Of a stretch of DNA of 64,000 nt, positions 46,226 through 53,310 are shown piece after piece (positions within the stretch are counted from its first letter, which is position 1; each line of letters starts with the position of its first letter). The notes beneath the pieces are model-generated. The model did no database searches. It had not been told where the DNA came from and saw only the letters and a program-made list of their open reading frames with translations. Origin of the DNA: CAIWHR01 sp963813415 (lineage in GTDB: Bacteria > Pseudomonadota > Gammaproteobacteria > Burkholderiales > Casimicrobiaceae); the NCBI GenBank assembly GCA_963813415.1, contig CAWEYW010000003.1:404638-468637 (forward strand). The letters are read 5' to 3'. A program made the position numbers and the translations under genes.

Positions 46226-47599
46226 ATGAAGGCGATCCGATCGAACGAAGCGGCGGGCGCGCGCCGGCGCCGCGCGGCCCGGGGTGGGACCCATGGCGCG
46301 ACGGACGCCGGCGCAGGGCCGCGACGGTACGCGACGTGGGTCATCGTCCTCTGCAGTGTCCTGGCGACCGTGCTGGCAACCCTCGTGGTGGTGAACTTGA
46401 TGCCCGGGGAAAAGAAGATCGAGCAGAACGTGCCGCGGCTCTACGGTTCAAGCGATCCCCAGTTCCGGCGTGCCATGGGCGTGCTGCTGGGTCCGCCGAT
46501 CCAGGAAGGCAATCGCTTCACCACCCTGCTGAACGGCGATGCCATCTTCCCGGCGATGCTCGAGGCCATCCGCGGTGCGCAACGCACCATCACCTTCGAG
46601 ACGTACATCTACTGGTCAGGCGATATCGGGCGCACCTTCGCGGAAGCGCTCGCGGAGCGGGCCCGCGCGGGCGTAAAGGTGCACGTGCTGCTCGACTGGA
46701 TCGGCAGTGCGAAGATGGATCCGGCGCTGCTGCAGACGCTGCAGGAGAACGGCGTCGAGGTGAAACGGTATCACCAGCCACGCTGGTACAACCTCGGGCG
46801 GCTGAACAATCGCACGCACCGCAAGGTGCTGGTCGTCGATGGTCGCATCGGGTTTACGGGCGGCGTGGGCATCGCCGACAAGTGGACCGGCCATGCGCAG
46901 GATCCCGACCACTGGCGCGACACGCACGTGCGCGCGGAAGGTCCCGTCGTGGCGCAGATGCAGGCGGTGTTCCTCGACAACTGGACCAAGGCCACGGGCA
47001 AGGTCATCCACGGCATCGACTATTTTCCACCCCTCACCCCCGTTGGCGACGGCGCGGCGCAGATGTTCGAGAGCTCACCCACGGGCGGCGGCGAGAGCAT
47101 GCATCTCATGTACCTGCTCGCGATCACCGCCGCGGACCACACCATCCACCTGTCGAGCTCCTACTTCGTGCCTGACGAGCTCGCGACGAAGGCACTGGTT
47201 GCGGCGCTGCATCGGGGCGTGAAGGTGCAGATCATCACGCCGGGCGACGACATCGACACCGAGGTGGTGCGGAAAGCCTCGCGCGCACGCTGGGGCGAGC
47301 TGCTGCAGGCCGGCGCCGAGATGTACGAGTACCAGCCGACGATGTTCCATTGCAAGGTCCTGGTGGTCGATTCGCTGCTCGTGTCGATCGGCTCGACCAA
47401 CTTCGACAACCGGTCGTTCCGGCTCAACGACGAAGCCAACCTCAATGTGTTCGACCGTGCGTTCGCCGCACAGCAGGTCGAGGTGTTCGCCCAGGATCTG
47501 GCGCGGGCGCGGCGCATCACCTACGAGGAATGGCTGCACCGTCCCTACAGCGAAAAGTTGCTCGAGCACGCAGCCTCGCTGTTCGGCGCGCAGCTCTAG
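46226..47599 (+). CDS. cardiolipin synthase-like phospholipase D family protein
   Basis: A 457-residue membrane-anchored PLD-superfamily enzyme resembling ClsA/ClsB cardiolipin synthases, which transfer a phosphatidyl group between lipids. A basic N-terminus is followed by one hydrophobic segment (about 38-60). Both HKD motifs are complete: HRKVLVVDGRIGFTGG near residue 197 and HCKVLVVDSLLVSIGSTNFD near 375, giving the catalytic His pair. RNRTF-like NFDNRSFRLNDE follows motif 2. ATG 46226 is the only reasonable start. A second PLD-family protein, a lipoprotein, is at 61752-63338. Confidence 0.9.
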   Translation: MKAIRSNEAAGARRRRAARGGTHGATDAGAGPRRYATWVIVLCSVLATVLATLVVVNLMPGEKKIEQNVPRLYGSSDPQFRRAMGVLLGPPIQEGNRFTTLLNGDAIFPAMLEAIRGAQRTITFETYIYWSGDIGRTFAEALAERARAGVKVHVLLDWIGSAKMDPALLQTLQENGVEVKRYHQPRWYNLGRLNNRTHRKVLVVDGRIGFTGGVGIADKWTGHAQDPDHWRDTHVRAEGPVVAQMQAVFLDNWTKATGKVIHGIDYFPPLTPVGDGAAQMFESSPTGGGESMHLMYLLAITAADHTIHLSSSYFVPDELATKALVAALHRGVKVQIITPGDDIDTEVVRKASRARWGELLQAGAEMYEYQPTMFHCKVLVVDSLLVSIGSTNFDNRSFRLNDEANLNVFDRAFAAQQVEVFAQDLARARRITYEEWLHRPYSEKLLEHAASLFGAQL

Positions 47600-47680
47600 T
47601 CCCGCCGGTCAGACTGTGCACGGCCGCCTTGCGCGGGACCGGCTCGTCGATGATGTGCGCTGACGGCCCCGCGTCGGGGA

Positions 47681-48961
47681 TCAGATCAGGCCTTCGAGCA
47701 GCTGCACGTCCACGGCGTCCCCCGCGGCCACATTGCCACAGTTCGCCGGCAGCACGATGAAGCAGTTGGCGCGCGACATCGACGACAGGATGCCGGAGCC
47801 CTGATCGCCGGTGGTGCGCACGGTCCATGCGCCTTGCGCATCGGCTGCGAGGATGCCGCGCTGGAACTCGGTGCGGCCGGGCGCCTTGCGGATGGGCGCC
47901 GCCAGGGGCACCTTGAAGGTCGGCATCGGCGTCACGTTGCGTTCACCCTGCAGAACGCGCAAAGCGTCGCGCACGAACTGGTAGAACGTGACCATGACCG
48001 AGACGGGATTGCCCGGCAGGCCGAAGAAATGCGCTGCGCCCAGACGGCCATAGGCAAGCGGGCGACCGGGCTTCATCGCGATCTTCCAGAACAGCACCTC
48101 GCCGAGCTTGTCGAGGAGCTGCTTCACGAAGTCCGCCTCGCCGACGGACACGCCGCCGGAAGTGATCACCACGTCCGCGGTCGCCGCGGCGGTGGCGAAG
48201 GCCTCCTCCAATGCCGCCGGCACGTCGGCCACCACCCCCATGTCGAGCATGTCGCAGCCGAGGCGCGCGAGCATGCCGTGCAACGTGTAGCGATTGCTGT
48301 CGTAGATGTCGCCGGCGCGGAGCGGGGTGCCGATGGACTTGAGCTCGTCTCCGGTCGAGAAGAAGGCGACGCGCAATCGCCGGTGCACGCTGACCTCGCC
48401 GATCCCGAGCGAGGCCATCATGCCGAGCTCTGCCGGATGCACCCGCTGCCCCGCCTGGAATACGGCTTGCCCGGCCCGGAGATCCTCGCCCGCGAAGCGC
48501 CGGTTCTGGCCGGCCTTGCCCACGGCGCCGCGCTCGAGGACGACCTGCCCGTCCTGCTCGCGGGTGCGCTCCTGCATGACCACGGTGTCCGCTCCTTCCG
48601 GCATCACCGCGCCGGTGAAGATGCGCACGCATTCGCCCGGTCCGACGCGCGCCGTCGCAGGCTTGCCCGCGAACGATTCGCCTACCCGCCGCAGCACGGT
48701 GTCGCCATCCGCAGCAACATCGGCGAAGCGCAGTGCGTAGCCGTCCATGGCGGAATTATCGTGGCCGGGCACGTCCAGGGGCGAGATCACGTCCTCCGCT
48801 AGCACCCGGGATAACGCCTGGCGGATGTGCAGGCGCTCGTGGCCCCGGACCGGCACGAGGAATTCGCGGATCAACGCCCGCGCCTTGTCGACCGGCATCG
48901 AGTTCGGGTCGTAGTCATCGGCGCAGGAAGCGTCGCGCAGCGTCTTGGATTTGGCGGTCAT
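47681..48961 (-). CDS. moeA: molybdopterin molybdenumtransferase MoeA
   Basis: MoeA inserts molybdenum (or tungsten) into adenylylated molybdopterin. The 426-residue protein has the four-domain layout: domain I start (SMPVDKARALIREFLVPV), DVPGHDNSAMDGYAL, the FTGAVMPEGADTVVMQE motif, the MoCF/MogA-like domain with TTGD-type STGDEL and TSGGVSVGEADF, and the GLPGNPVSVMVTF motif. Gln/Asp catalytic residues lie in intact segments. It is last in the leftward operon moaA-fdhD-GFA-mobA-moeA, 27 bp after mobA, and supplies cofactor for the formate dehydrogenase encoded to the right. Confidence 0.96.
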   Translation of the reverse strand: MTAKSKTLRDASCADDYDPNSMPVDKARALIREFLVPVRGHERLHIRQALSRVLAEDVISPLDVPGHDNSAMDGYALRFADVAADGDTVLRRVGESFAGKPATARVGPGECVRIFTGAVMPEGADTVVMQERTREQDGQVVLERGAVGKAGQNRRFAGEDLRAGQAVFQAGQRVHPAELGMMASLGIGEVSVHRRLRVAFFSTGDELKSIGTPLRAGDIYDSNRYTLHGMLARLGCDMLDMGVVADVPAALEEAFATAAATADVVITSGGVSVGEADFVKQLLDKLGEVLFWKIAMKPGRPLAYGRLGAAHFFGLPGNPVSVMVTFYQFVRDALRVLQGERNVTPMPTFKVPLAAPIRKAPGRTEFQRGILAADAQGAWTVRTTGDQGSGILSSMSRANCFIVLPANCGNVAAGDAVDVQLLEGLI

Positions 48962-48988
48962 GGTCGCAATCGCGTTGGCGTATCGGGT

Positions 48989-49588
48989 TCAGGGTGCCCG
49001 GTTACTGGCAGGCGCGGCGTCCGCGTCCTGCAGCTCGGATCGCGTGTTGATGTTGCGAAACGCGTCGGCGACGTCGTCGAAAGGCACTTCGATCACCTTG
49101 AGAGTCGCATACCACGCATCGATCTTGCGCCCGCCCGCTTCCAGGAATGCCGCCAGATGCGGCAGCACCCGCCGATGTACGAGTGAAAAGACCGGATGGG
49201 GCTGGTCGAACGTGCGCGCGACGGCAACGTCGGCATCGCGCTCCTGCAGTGCGCTGCGCAGGCGCGCGACGAGATCGGTGGGCAGGAACGGCGAGTCGCA
49301 AGGTGCGGTGACGACCAGCGTGCCGTGCGCAGCGGCGAGGCCGGCGTGAAGGCCGGCGAGCGGCCCAGCGAACCCCCGCACCACATCCTCGACGACGCTG
49401 CAACCGAATGCGGCATAGCGCTCGCGGTTCTGGTTGGCATTGATGAGGAGCTCGTCCACCTGCGGAGCGAGGCGCTCGAGCACGTGCGCGATCATCGGAC
49501 GCCCGCGCAGCTCGACGAGACCCTTGTCGACGCCGCCCATGCGCCGGCCCTGTCCGCCGGCGAGCACGAGTCCGGTAACGTCAGTCAT
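48989..49588 (-). CDS. mobA: molybdenum cofactor guanylyltransferase MobA
   Basis: MobA adds GMP to Mo-molybdopterin to form the bis-MGD cofactor used by the DMSO-reductase family, including formate dehydrogenase. The 199-residue protein begins MTDVTGLVLAGGQGRRMGGVDKGLVEL, containing the GTP-binding LAGGxGxRMGGxDK signature, and has VTAPCDSPFLP with the Mg-binding Asp. ATG 49588 overlaps the 3' end of the upstream GFA gene by 8 bp; the frame is open much further upstream but unconserved. Translational coupling with the GFA gene is likely. Confidence 0.95.
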   Translation of the reverse strand: MTDVTGLVLAGGQGRRMGGVDKGLVELRGRPMIAHVLERLAPQVDELLINANQNRERYAAFGCSVVEDVVRGFAGPLAGLHAGLAAAHGTLVVTAPCDSPFLPTDLVARLRSALQERDADVAVARTFDQPHPVFSLVHRRVLPHLAAFLEAGGRKIDAWYATLKVIEVPFDDVADAFRNINTRSELQDADAAPASNRAP

Positions 49589-50006
49589 GTGCCGGTTCCG
49601 GCCATGGAATCCAGGGCACATGCTCCTCGAAGAACGCATGGCCCGATGGCGCGCGGTCGATCGGATCCTCGAACGCCGCAAGCGCGACGTGAGTCTCCTT
49701 GGCCCACTGCTCGCTGCGCGTGGACTGGAAGAAGAGCTTGCTGCCGCATATCCGGCAGAACGTTCGGCGCGTACCCGGCGACGACTCGTAGGCCACGTGG
49801 TCTTCTGCACCGGCCGTCACGCGCACCTGCGCGGAGGGAAAGCCGACCCACGTCACGAATCCGGCGCTGTGCGAACGGCGGCAGCTCTCGCAATGGCAGT
49901 GGCAGCAGAAGCGCGAAGGCAGCGTCGCGACGAACCGGACGCGACCGCACAGGCAGCGCCCGCGCGCCTCGTGACGCACTGCACTCGCGGCCGGCACTTC
50001 GCTCAT
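49581..50006 (-). CDS. GFA family (glutathione-dependent formaldehyde-activating-like) zinc protein
   Basis: A 141-residue member of the GFA/DUF636 family, with the zinc ligand pairs CLCG (18-21), CHCESC near 35-41, and FCRICGS near 84-90. The CRRSHSAGFVTWVGF stretch is the family signature. Such proteins were named for binding glutathione and accelerating its reaction with formaldehyde, but that role is disputed. Its location inside a molybdenum cofactor operon for formate dehydrogenase is suggestive: formaldehyde oxidation yields formate (inference). It starts 9 bp after fdhD and overlaps mobA. Confidence 0.87.
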   Translation of the reverse strand: MSEVPAASAVRHEARGRCLCGRVRFVATLPSRFCCHCHCESCRRSHSAGFVTWVGFPSAQVRVTAGAEDHVAYESSPGTRRTFCRICGSKLFFQSTRSEQWAKETHVALAAFEDPIDRAPSGHAFFEEHVPWIPWPEPAHD

Positions 50007-50015
50007 GGTGGCGCG

Positions 50016-50852
50016 CTATGCGGCGCGGAAACGCTGCGCGCCGGTGAACAGCAGATAGTGGCGATTCGTCGCCCGCCCGATCATCGTGAGGCCGATGCGC
50101 TCGGCAATCTCGTGCCCCATCTGCGTCAGGCCGGAGCGCGACACCAGGAAGGGAATGCCCATCTGCGCGGCCTTGATCACCATCTCGGAGGTGAGGCGTC
50201 CCGTCGTGTAGAAAACCTTGTCACGCCCATCGATGCGATCGAGCCACATCTTCCCGGCGATGGCATCGACCGCGTTGTGCCGGCCCACGTCCTCGACGAA
50301 CATCAGGATCTCCGAAGCACCGTCGCCGTTCGTGGCCAGGGCACACCCGTGCACCGCGCCGGCCTGCTTGTAGATGGTTTCGTGCACGCGCACCCGCTCG
50401 AGCACGGCGTAGAGCGTGGAGCGTGTCAGGATGGCATCGCGCGGAAGGTCGATGGTGTCGATCTCGTCCATGAGATCCCCGAACACCGTGCCTTGTCCGC
50501 ATCCCGTCGTCTGGGTGCGCTTCTGCATGCGCGCCTCGAGATCGACGAGCCCATGGCGCGTGGTGACGGCGACCGCATTGACATCCCAGTCGACCTGCAC
50601 TGCCACCACGTCCTCGATGCTCTTCAGCAGCCGCTGGTTGCGCAGATAGCCAATGGCGAGCGCCTCCGGCGCAGCGCCGAGGGTCATGAGCGTCACGACC
50701 TCCTGGCGATCGACGAACAGCGTCAGCGGATGCTCGCCGGCAATCGGCGTCTCGCGCACCGCGCCCGTCTCGTCGATCGCCGCCACGGCGTAGGTCGACG
50801 GACGCGCGGCATGCGTCAGGACGGGACGGTACGGATCGTGGGGCGCATTCAT
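50016..50852 (-). CDS. fdhD: formate dehydrogenase accessory sulfurtransferase FdhD
   Basis: FdhD transfers sulfur from a cysteine desulfurase to bis-MGD, making the terminal sulfido ligand that formate dehydrogenase needs. The 278-residue protein has the TTGCGQGT loop with the catalytic Cys, the RSTLYAVLERVRVHE segment, and the cofactor-binding EDVGRHNAVDAIAGK and TTGRLTSEMVIKAAQMGIP motifs. Only one Cys is in the loop (CGQG rather than CxxC), which is common in the family. ATG 50852 lies 13 bp after the moaA stop. Its partner fdhA is at 56336. Confidence 0.96.
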   Translation of the reverse strand: MNAPHDPYRPVLTHAARPSTYAVAAIDETGAVRETPIAGEHPLTLFVDRQEVVTLMTLGAAPEALAIGYLRNQRLLKSIEDVVAVQVDWDVNAVAVTTRHGLVDLEARMQKRTQTTGCGQGTVFGDLMDEIDTIDLPRDAILTRSTLYAVLERVRVHETIYKQAGAVHGCALATNGDGASEILMFVEDVGRHNAVDAIAGKMWLDRIDGRDKVFYTTGRLTSEMVIKAAQMGIPFLVSRSGLTQMGHEIAERIGLTMIGRATNRHYLLFTGAQRFRAA

Positions 50853-50865
50853 CGGCGTTCGTGCA

Positions 50866-51957
50866 TCAGCCGCCGATGTAGCTCATCTCGATGCGCGACG
50901 CTGCGCGCGGCGTGTTGGCCGTGCGGATCTCGGAGTAACGGTCGCTGCGCTGCTGCCAGATGCCGGCGATCGCACGCGCGATCTCGTCGTCGCTGCGGCC
51001 GTCGCGCAGGAGCGTGCGCAGGTCGTAGCCCTGATCGGCGAAGAGGCAGGTGTACAGTTTTCCGTCGGTTGCCAGGCGCGCTCGCGTGCAGTCGCGGCAG
51101 AATGCCTGGGTGACCGAGGCGATGACGCCGATCTCGCCGCCGCCGTCGCGGTAGCGCCAGCGCTCCGCGACTTCGCCGGCATAGTTGGGATCGACGGGCT
51201 CGAGCGGCAGCTCCGCGTCGATCATCCGCACGACCTCGGCGGCGGGCACGACCTCGTCCATGCACCACCCGTTCGTGGCACCCACGTCCATGTATTCGAT
51301 GAACCGGAGGATGTGCCCCGATCCGTGGAAGTGGCGGGCGAGGGGAACGATACTGGCCACATTGTCGCTGCGCTTCACGACCATGTTGATCTTGATGGGC
51401 GCAAGGCCAGCGGCAGCGGCGGCATCGATGCCCTCGAGCACGCGTGCCACCGGGAAATCGACATCGTTCATCCTGCGGAACACGGCGTCGTCGAGCGAGT
51501 CGAGGCTGACGGTGATGCGCTTCAGGCCCGCGTCGCGCAGGCTCGCGGCCTTGCGTTCGAGCAATGCTCCGTTGGTCGTGAGGGTCAGGTCGAGGTCGCC
51601 GAGCCGTGCCAGCATCTCGACGAGCCGCTCGACGTTCTTGCGCAGCAGCGGCTCGCCTCCGGTCAGCCGGATCTTGCGTACACCCTGGTCGACGAAGACG
51701 CGCGCCAGACGGGCGATTTCTTCGAAGGTGAGCAACGCGGAATGTGGCAGGAATGGGTAATCGCGCCCGAACACGTCCTTCGGCATGCAGTACACGCAGC
51801 GAAAATTGCAGCGGTCCGTTACCGAGATGCGGAGGTCGTGCAGGCCCCGCCCGCGCGTATCGAGCGGCGGGGCGCTGCTGCTCGCCGCGCTGGGGATGGC
51901 GGCTTCGAGCGACGCCGTGCCGCGAAGATCGCGCAATGGAATGACAATGCCGGACAT
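50866..51957 (-). CDS. moaA: GTP 3',8-cyclase (molybdenum cofactor biosynthesis protein MoaA)
   Basis: MoaA is the radical-SAM enzyme that, with MoaC, converts GTP to cyclic pyranopterin. The 363-residue protein has the radical SAM triad C50, C54, C57 (DRCNFRCVYC), a C-terminal second cluster (CRDCTRARL plus a further Cys in LYTCLF) and the conserved terminal Gly-Gly. The first about 35 residues form a Ser/Ala-rich extension before the usual DLRISVTDRC start; a GTG or internal start could shorten it, but ATG 51957 fits the promoter. First gene of the leftward Moco operon. No moaC is in the window. Confidence 0.96.
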   Translation of the reverse strand: MSGIVIPLRDLRGTASLEAAIPSAASSSAPPLDTRGRGLHDLRISVTDRCNFRCVYCMPKDVFGRDYPFLPHSALLTFEEIARLARVFVDQGVRKIRLTGGEPLLRKNVERLVEMLARLGDLDLTLTTNGALLERKAASLRDAGLKRITVSLDSLDDAVFRRMNDVDFPVARVLEGIDAAAAAGLAPIKINMVVKRSDNVASIVPLARHFHGSGHILRFIEYMDVGATNGWCMDEVVPAAEVVRMIDAELPLEPVDPNYAGEVAERWRYRDGGGEIGVIASVTQAFCRDCTRARLATDGKLYTCLFADQGYDLRTLLRDGRSDDEIARAIAGIWQQRSDRYSEIRTANTPRAASRIEMSYIGG

Positions 51958-51998
51958 GCGGGGAATAGGAAAGAATGGCGCAATGTTTTACCCTCGGC

Positions 51999-52004
51999 AT
52001 TCTA
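51999..52004 (-). promoter_or_regulatory. -10 element for the moaA operon
   Basis: On the minus strand TAGAAT reads 52004 to 51999, 42 bp before the moaA ATG. The -35 is not obvious. This lies in the 139-bp divergent region shared with the formate dehydrogenase operon. Confidence 0.45.
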
Positions 52005-52035
52005 GCAGAGGGGGCCGTCGCGCGAGCTTGGGGTG

Positions 52036-52041
52036 TATGAT
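52036..52041 (+). promoter_or_regulatory. -10 element for the DUF3305-fdh operon
   Basis: TATGAT lies 56 bp before the DUF3305 ATG. No clear -35 or sigma-54 -24/-12 pair is visible, so an activator may be required. Confidence 0.4.
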
Positions 52042-52096
52042 CCGCGCGCCCCTTGTCTTATCCTTCTTTTCTGCTGATTTCATCGCGACGAAGACC

Positions 52097-52615
52097 ATGG
52101 AAACAGTGCGGCTTTCGGTGGCGGTGATCATGCAGCGCACGATGCTCCACAACCGGTGGGTGTCGGAGCGCTGGGAGCCGATTGCGGTCGAGCCTGCACA
52201 GCCGTCGCAGCGCTGCGTCATACGGTTGCCCGACGACCCGGCGGGGTCGCGTTGGCGGTTCGAGGGATTCGAGCTGGAGTTGCATCCCACGGAGGCCGAA
52301 GGGTATTTCCTCAACATTTCCGCGCCCGATCCGAAAGTCTTCGTGATGTGGCGCATGCTCGAGCCGGAAGCGATTGCGCCTGATGGTCCCCTCGCCGCAC
52401 CATTTCTCGCGACCGTGAGCTACAACCAGGCGGCACGCATGCTCGACGGCGGCGAGCAGGTCGACTCGGTGCCGTTGCCGACGCCGATCCGGCAATGGAT
52501 GGAGCCGTTTGTCAGGGATCACTACAAGCCGGAGCCGAAGCGCAAGGTGCGCCGGCGTGATCCGTTGGCGGATGATACGGATCCGCCTGCATTCAACCGG
52601 GCACCGCGCACGTGA
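52097..52615 (+). CDS. DUF3305 family protein
   Basis: A 172-residue protein of the DUF3305 family, recognisable from LSVAVIMQRTMLHNRWVSERWEP, GFELELHPTEAEGYFLNIS and PKVFVMWRM. Soluble, no cofactor motif; the C-terminus is basic and charged. Function unknown. The family occurs almost only next to DUF3306 and formate dehydrogenase genes, so a role in FDH maturation or electron transfer is likely (inference from linkage). ATG 52097 gives METVRLSV; an upstream in-frame ATG at 52037 would add a hydrophobic stretch and overlap the -10. The stop overlaps the DUF3306 GTG start by 4 bp. Confidence 0.82.
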   Translation: METVRLSVAVIMQRTMLHNRWVSERWEPIAVEPAQPSQRCVIRLPDDPAGSRWRFEGFELELHPTEAEGYFLNISAPDPKVFVMWRMLEPEAIAPDGPLAAPFLATVSYNQAARMLDGGEQVDSVPLPTPIRQWMEPFVRDHYKPEPKRKVRRRDPLADDTDPPAFNRAPRT

Positions 52616-53310
52616 TCGACGAGCGGGACAGAAAGTCCGACGTTCGTTTTTCGCTGCGACGCTGGTCGGCACGCAAGCTCGAGGCGGCGCGCGCTACGCC
52701 GGGGCCTTCCGTGCCGATCGACGCAGCGCCAGTCGACGCAGCACCGGCAGCGCCGGCGCCCACCGTCGCTCAAACGCCCGGCGGCGCACCGCTGGCGAAA
52801 TCCGCCGATACGCCCGCCGGAGCACCGCTGGCGAAATCCGCCGATACGCCCACCGGCGCACCGGAGCTGCCGCCCGTCGAGTCCCTCACGTTCGAATCCG
52901 ATTTCACCGCGTTCCTGCAGCCCTCGGTGGCCCAATCGGTGAGGCAGCAGGCGCTCAAGAAGCTCTTCACCGATCCGCGCTTCAACGTGATGGATGGGCT
53001 CGACGTGTACATCGATGACTATTCCATTCCGAGCCCGCTCGAGCCGGAGCTGATCGAGCAGCTGCTGCACGCCCGCTTCACGCTCAATCCGCCGCGCACC
53101 CGCGTCAACGCCCAGGGCGAGGTGGAGGACGTGCCCCCCGACGAGCCCGCACCAACCGTTGCTGCCGCGGACGACGCTCCCGCGGGCGATGGCGCAGATC
53201 CGCGCGAGCCGCAGTGTGCCGAGCAGGTGACCTCCGGCGATGCCGATCAGGACACCGCGCTTCCGGCCCCTGATGCCGCACCTTCCCTGGGCGAATCGAA
53301 ACGACGATGA
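52612..53310 (+). CDS. DUF3306 family protein
   Basis: A 232-residue protein starting at GTG 52612, overlapping the DUF3305 stop (GTGA). The N-terminus FSLRRWSARKLEA and the central conserved block (LPPVESLTFESDFTAFLQ, ALKKLFTDPRFNVMDGLDVY, DDYSIPSPLE) define the DUF3306 family. Between them is an Ala/Pro-rich linker with a 12-residue duplication (GAPLAKSADTPA / GAPLAKSADTPT), and the tail after residue 170 is acidic and low complexity. Function unknown; always associated with formate dehydrogenase genes. The stop overlaps the polyferredoxin ATG, so translation is coupled. Confidence 0.82.
   Translation: MIDERDRKSDVRFSLRRWSARKLEAARATPGPSVPIDAAPVDAAPAAPAPTVAQTPGGAPLAKSADTPAGAPLAKSADTPTGAPELPPVESLTFESDFTAFLQPSVAQSVRQQALKKLFTDPRFNVMDGLDVYIDDYSIPSPLEPELIEQLLHARFTLNPPRTRVNAQGEVEDVPPDEPAPTVAAADDAPAGDGADPREPQCAEQVTSGDADQDTALPAPDAAPSLGESKRR
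52786..52851 (+). repeat. 36-bp-period tandem duplication inside the DUF3306 gene
   Basis: A 30-bp block at 52786-52815 recurs exactly at 52822-52851 (period 36 bp), encoding GAPLAKSADTP twice in the linker. It is a recent in-frame duplication and should be prone to copy-number change. Confidence 0.9.
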
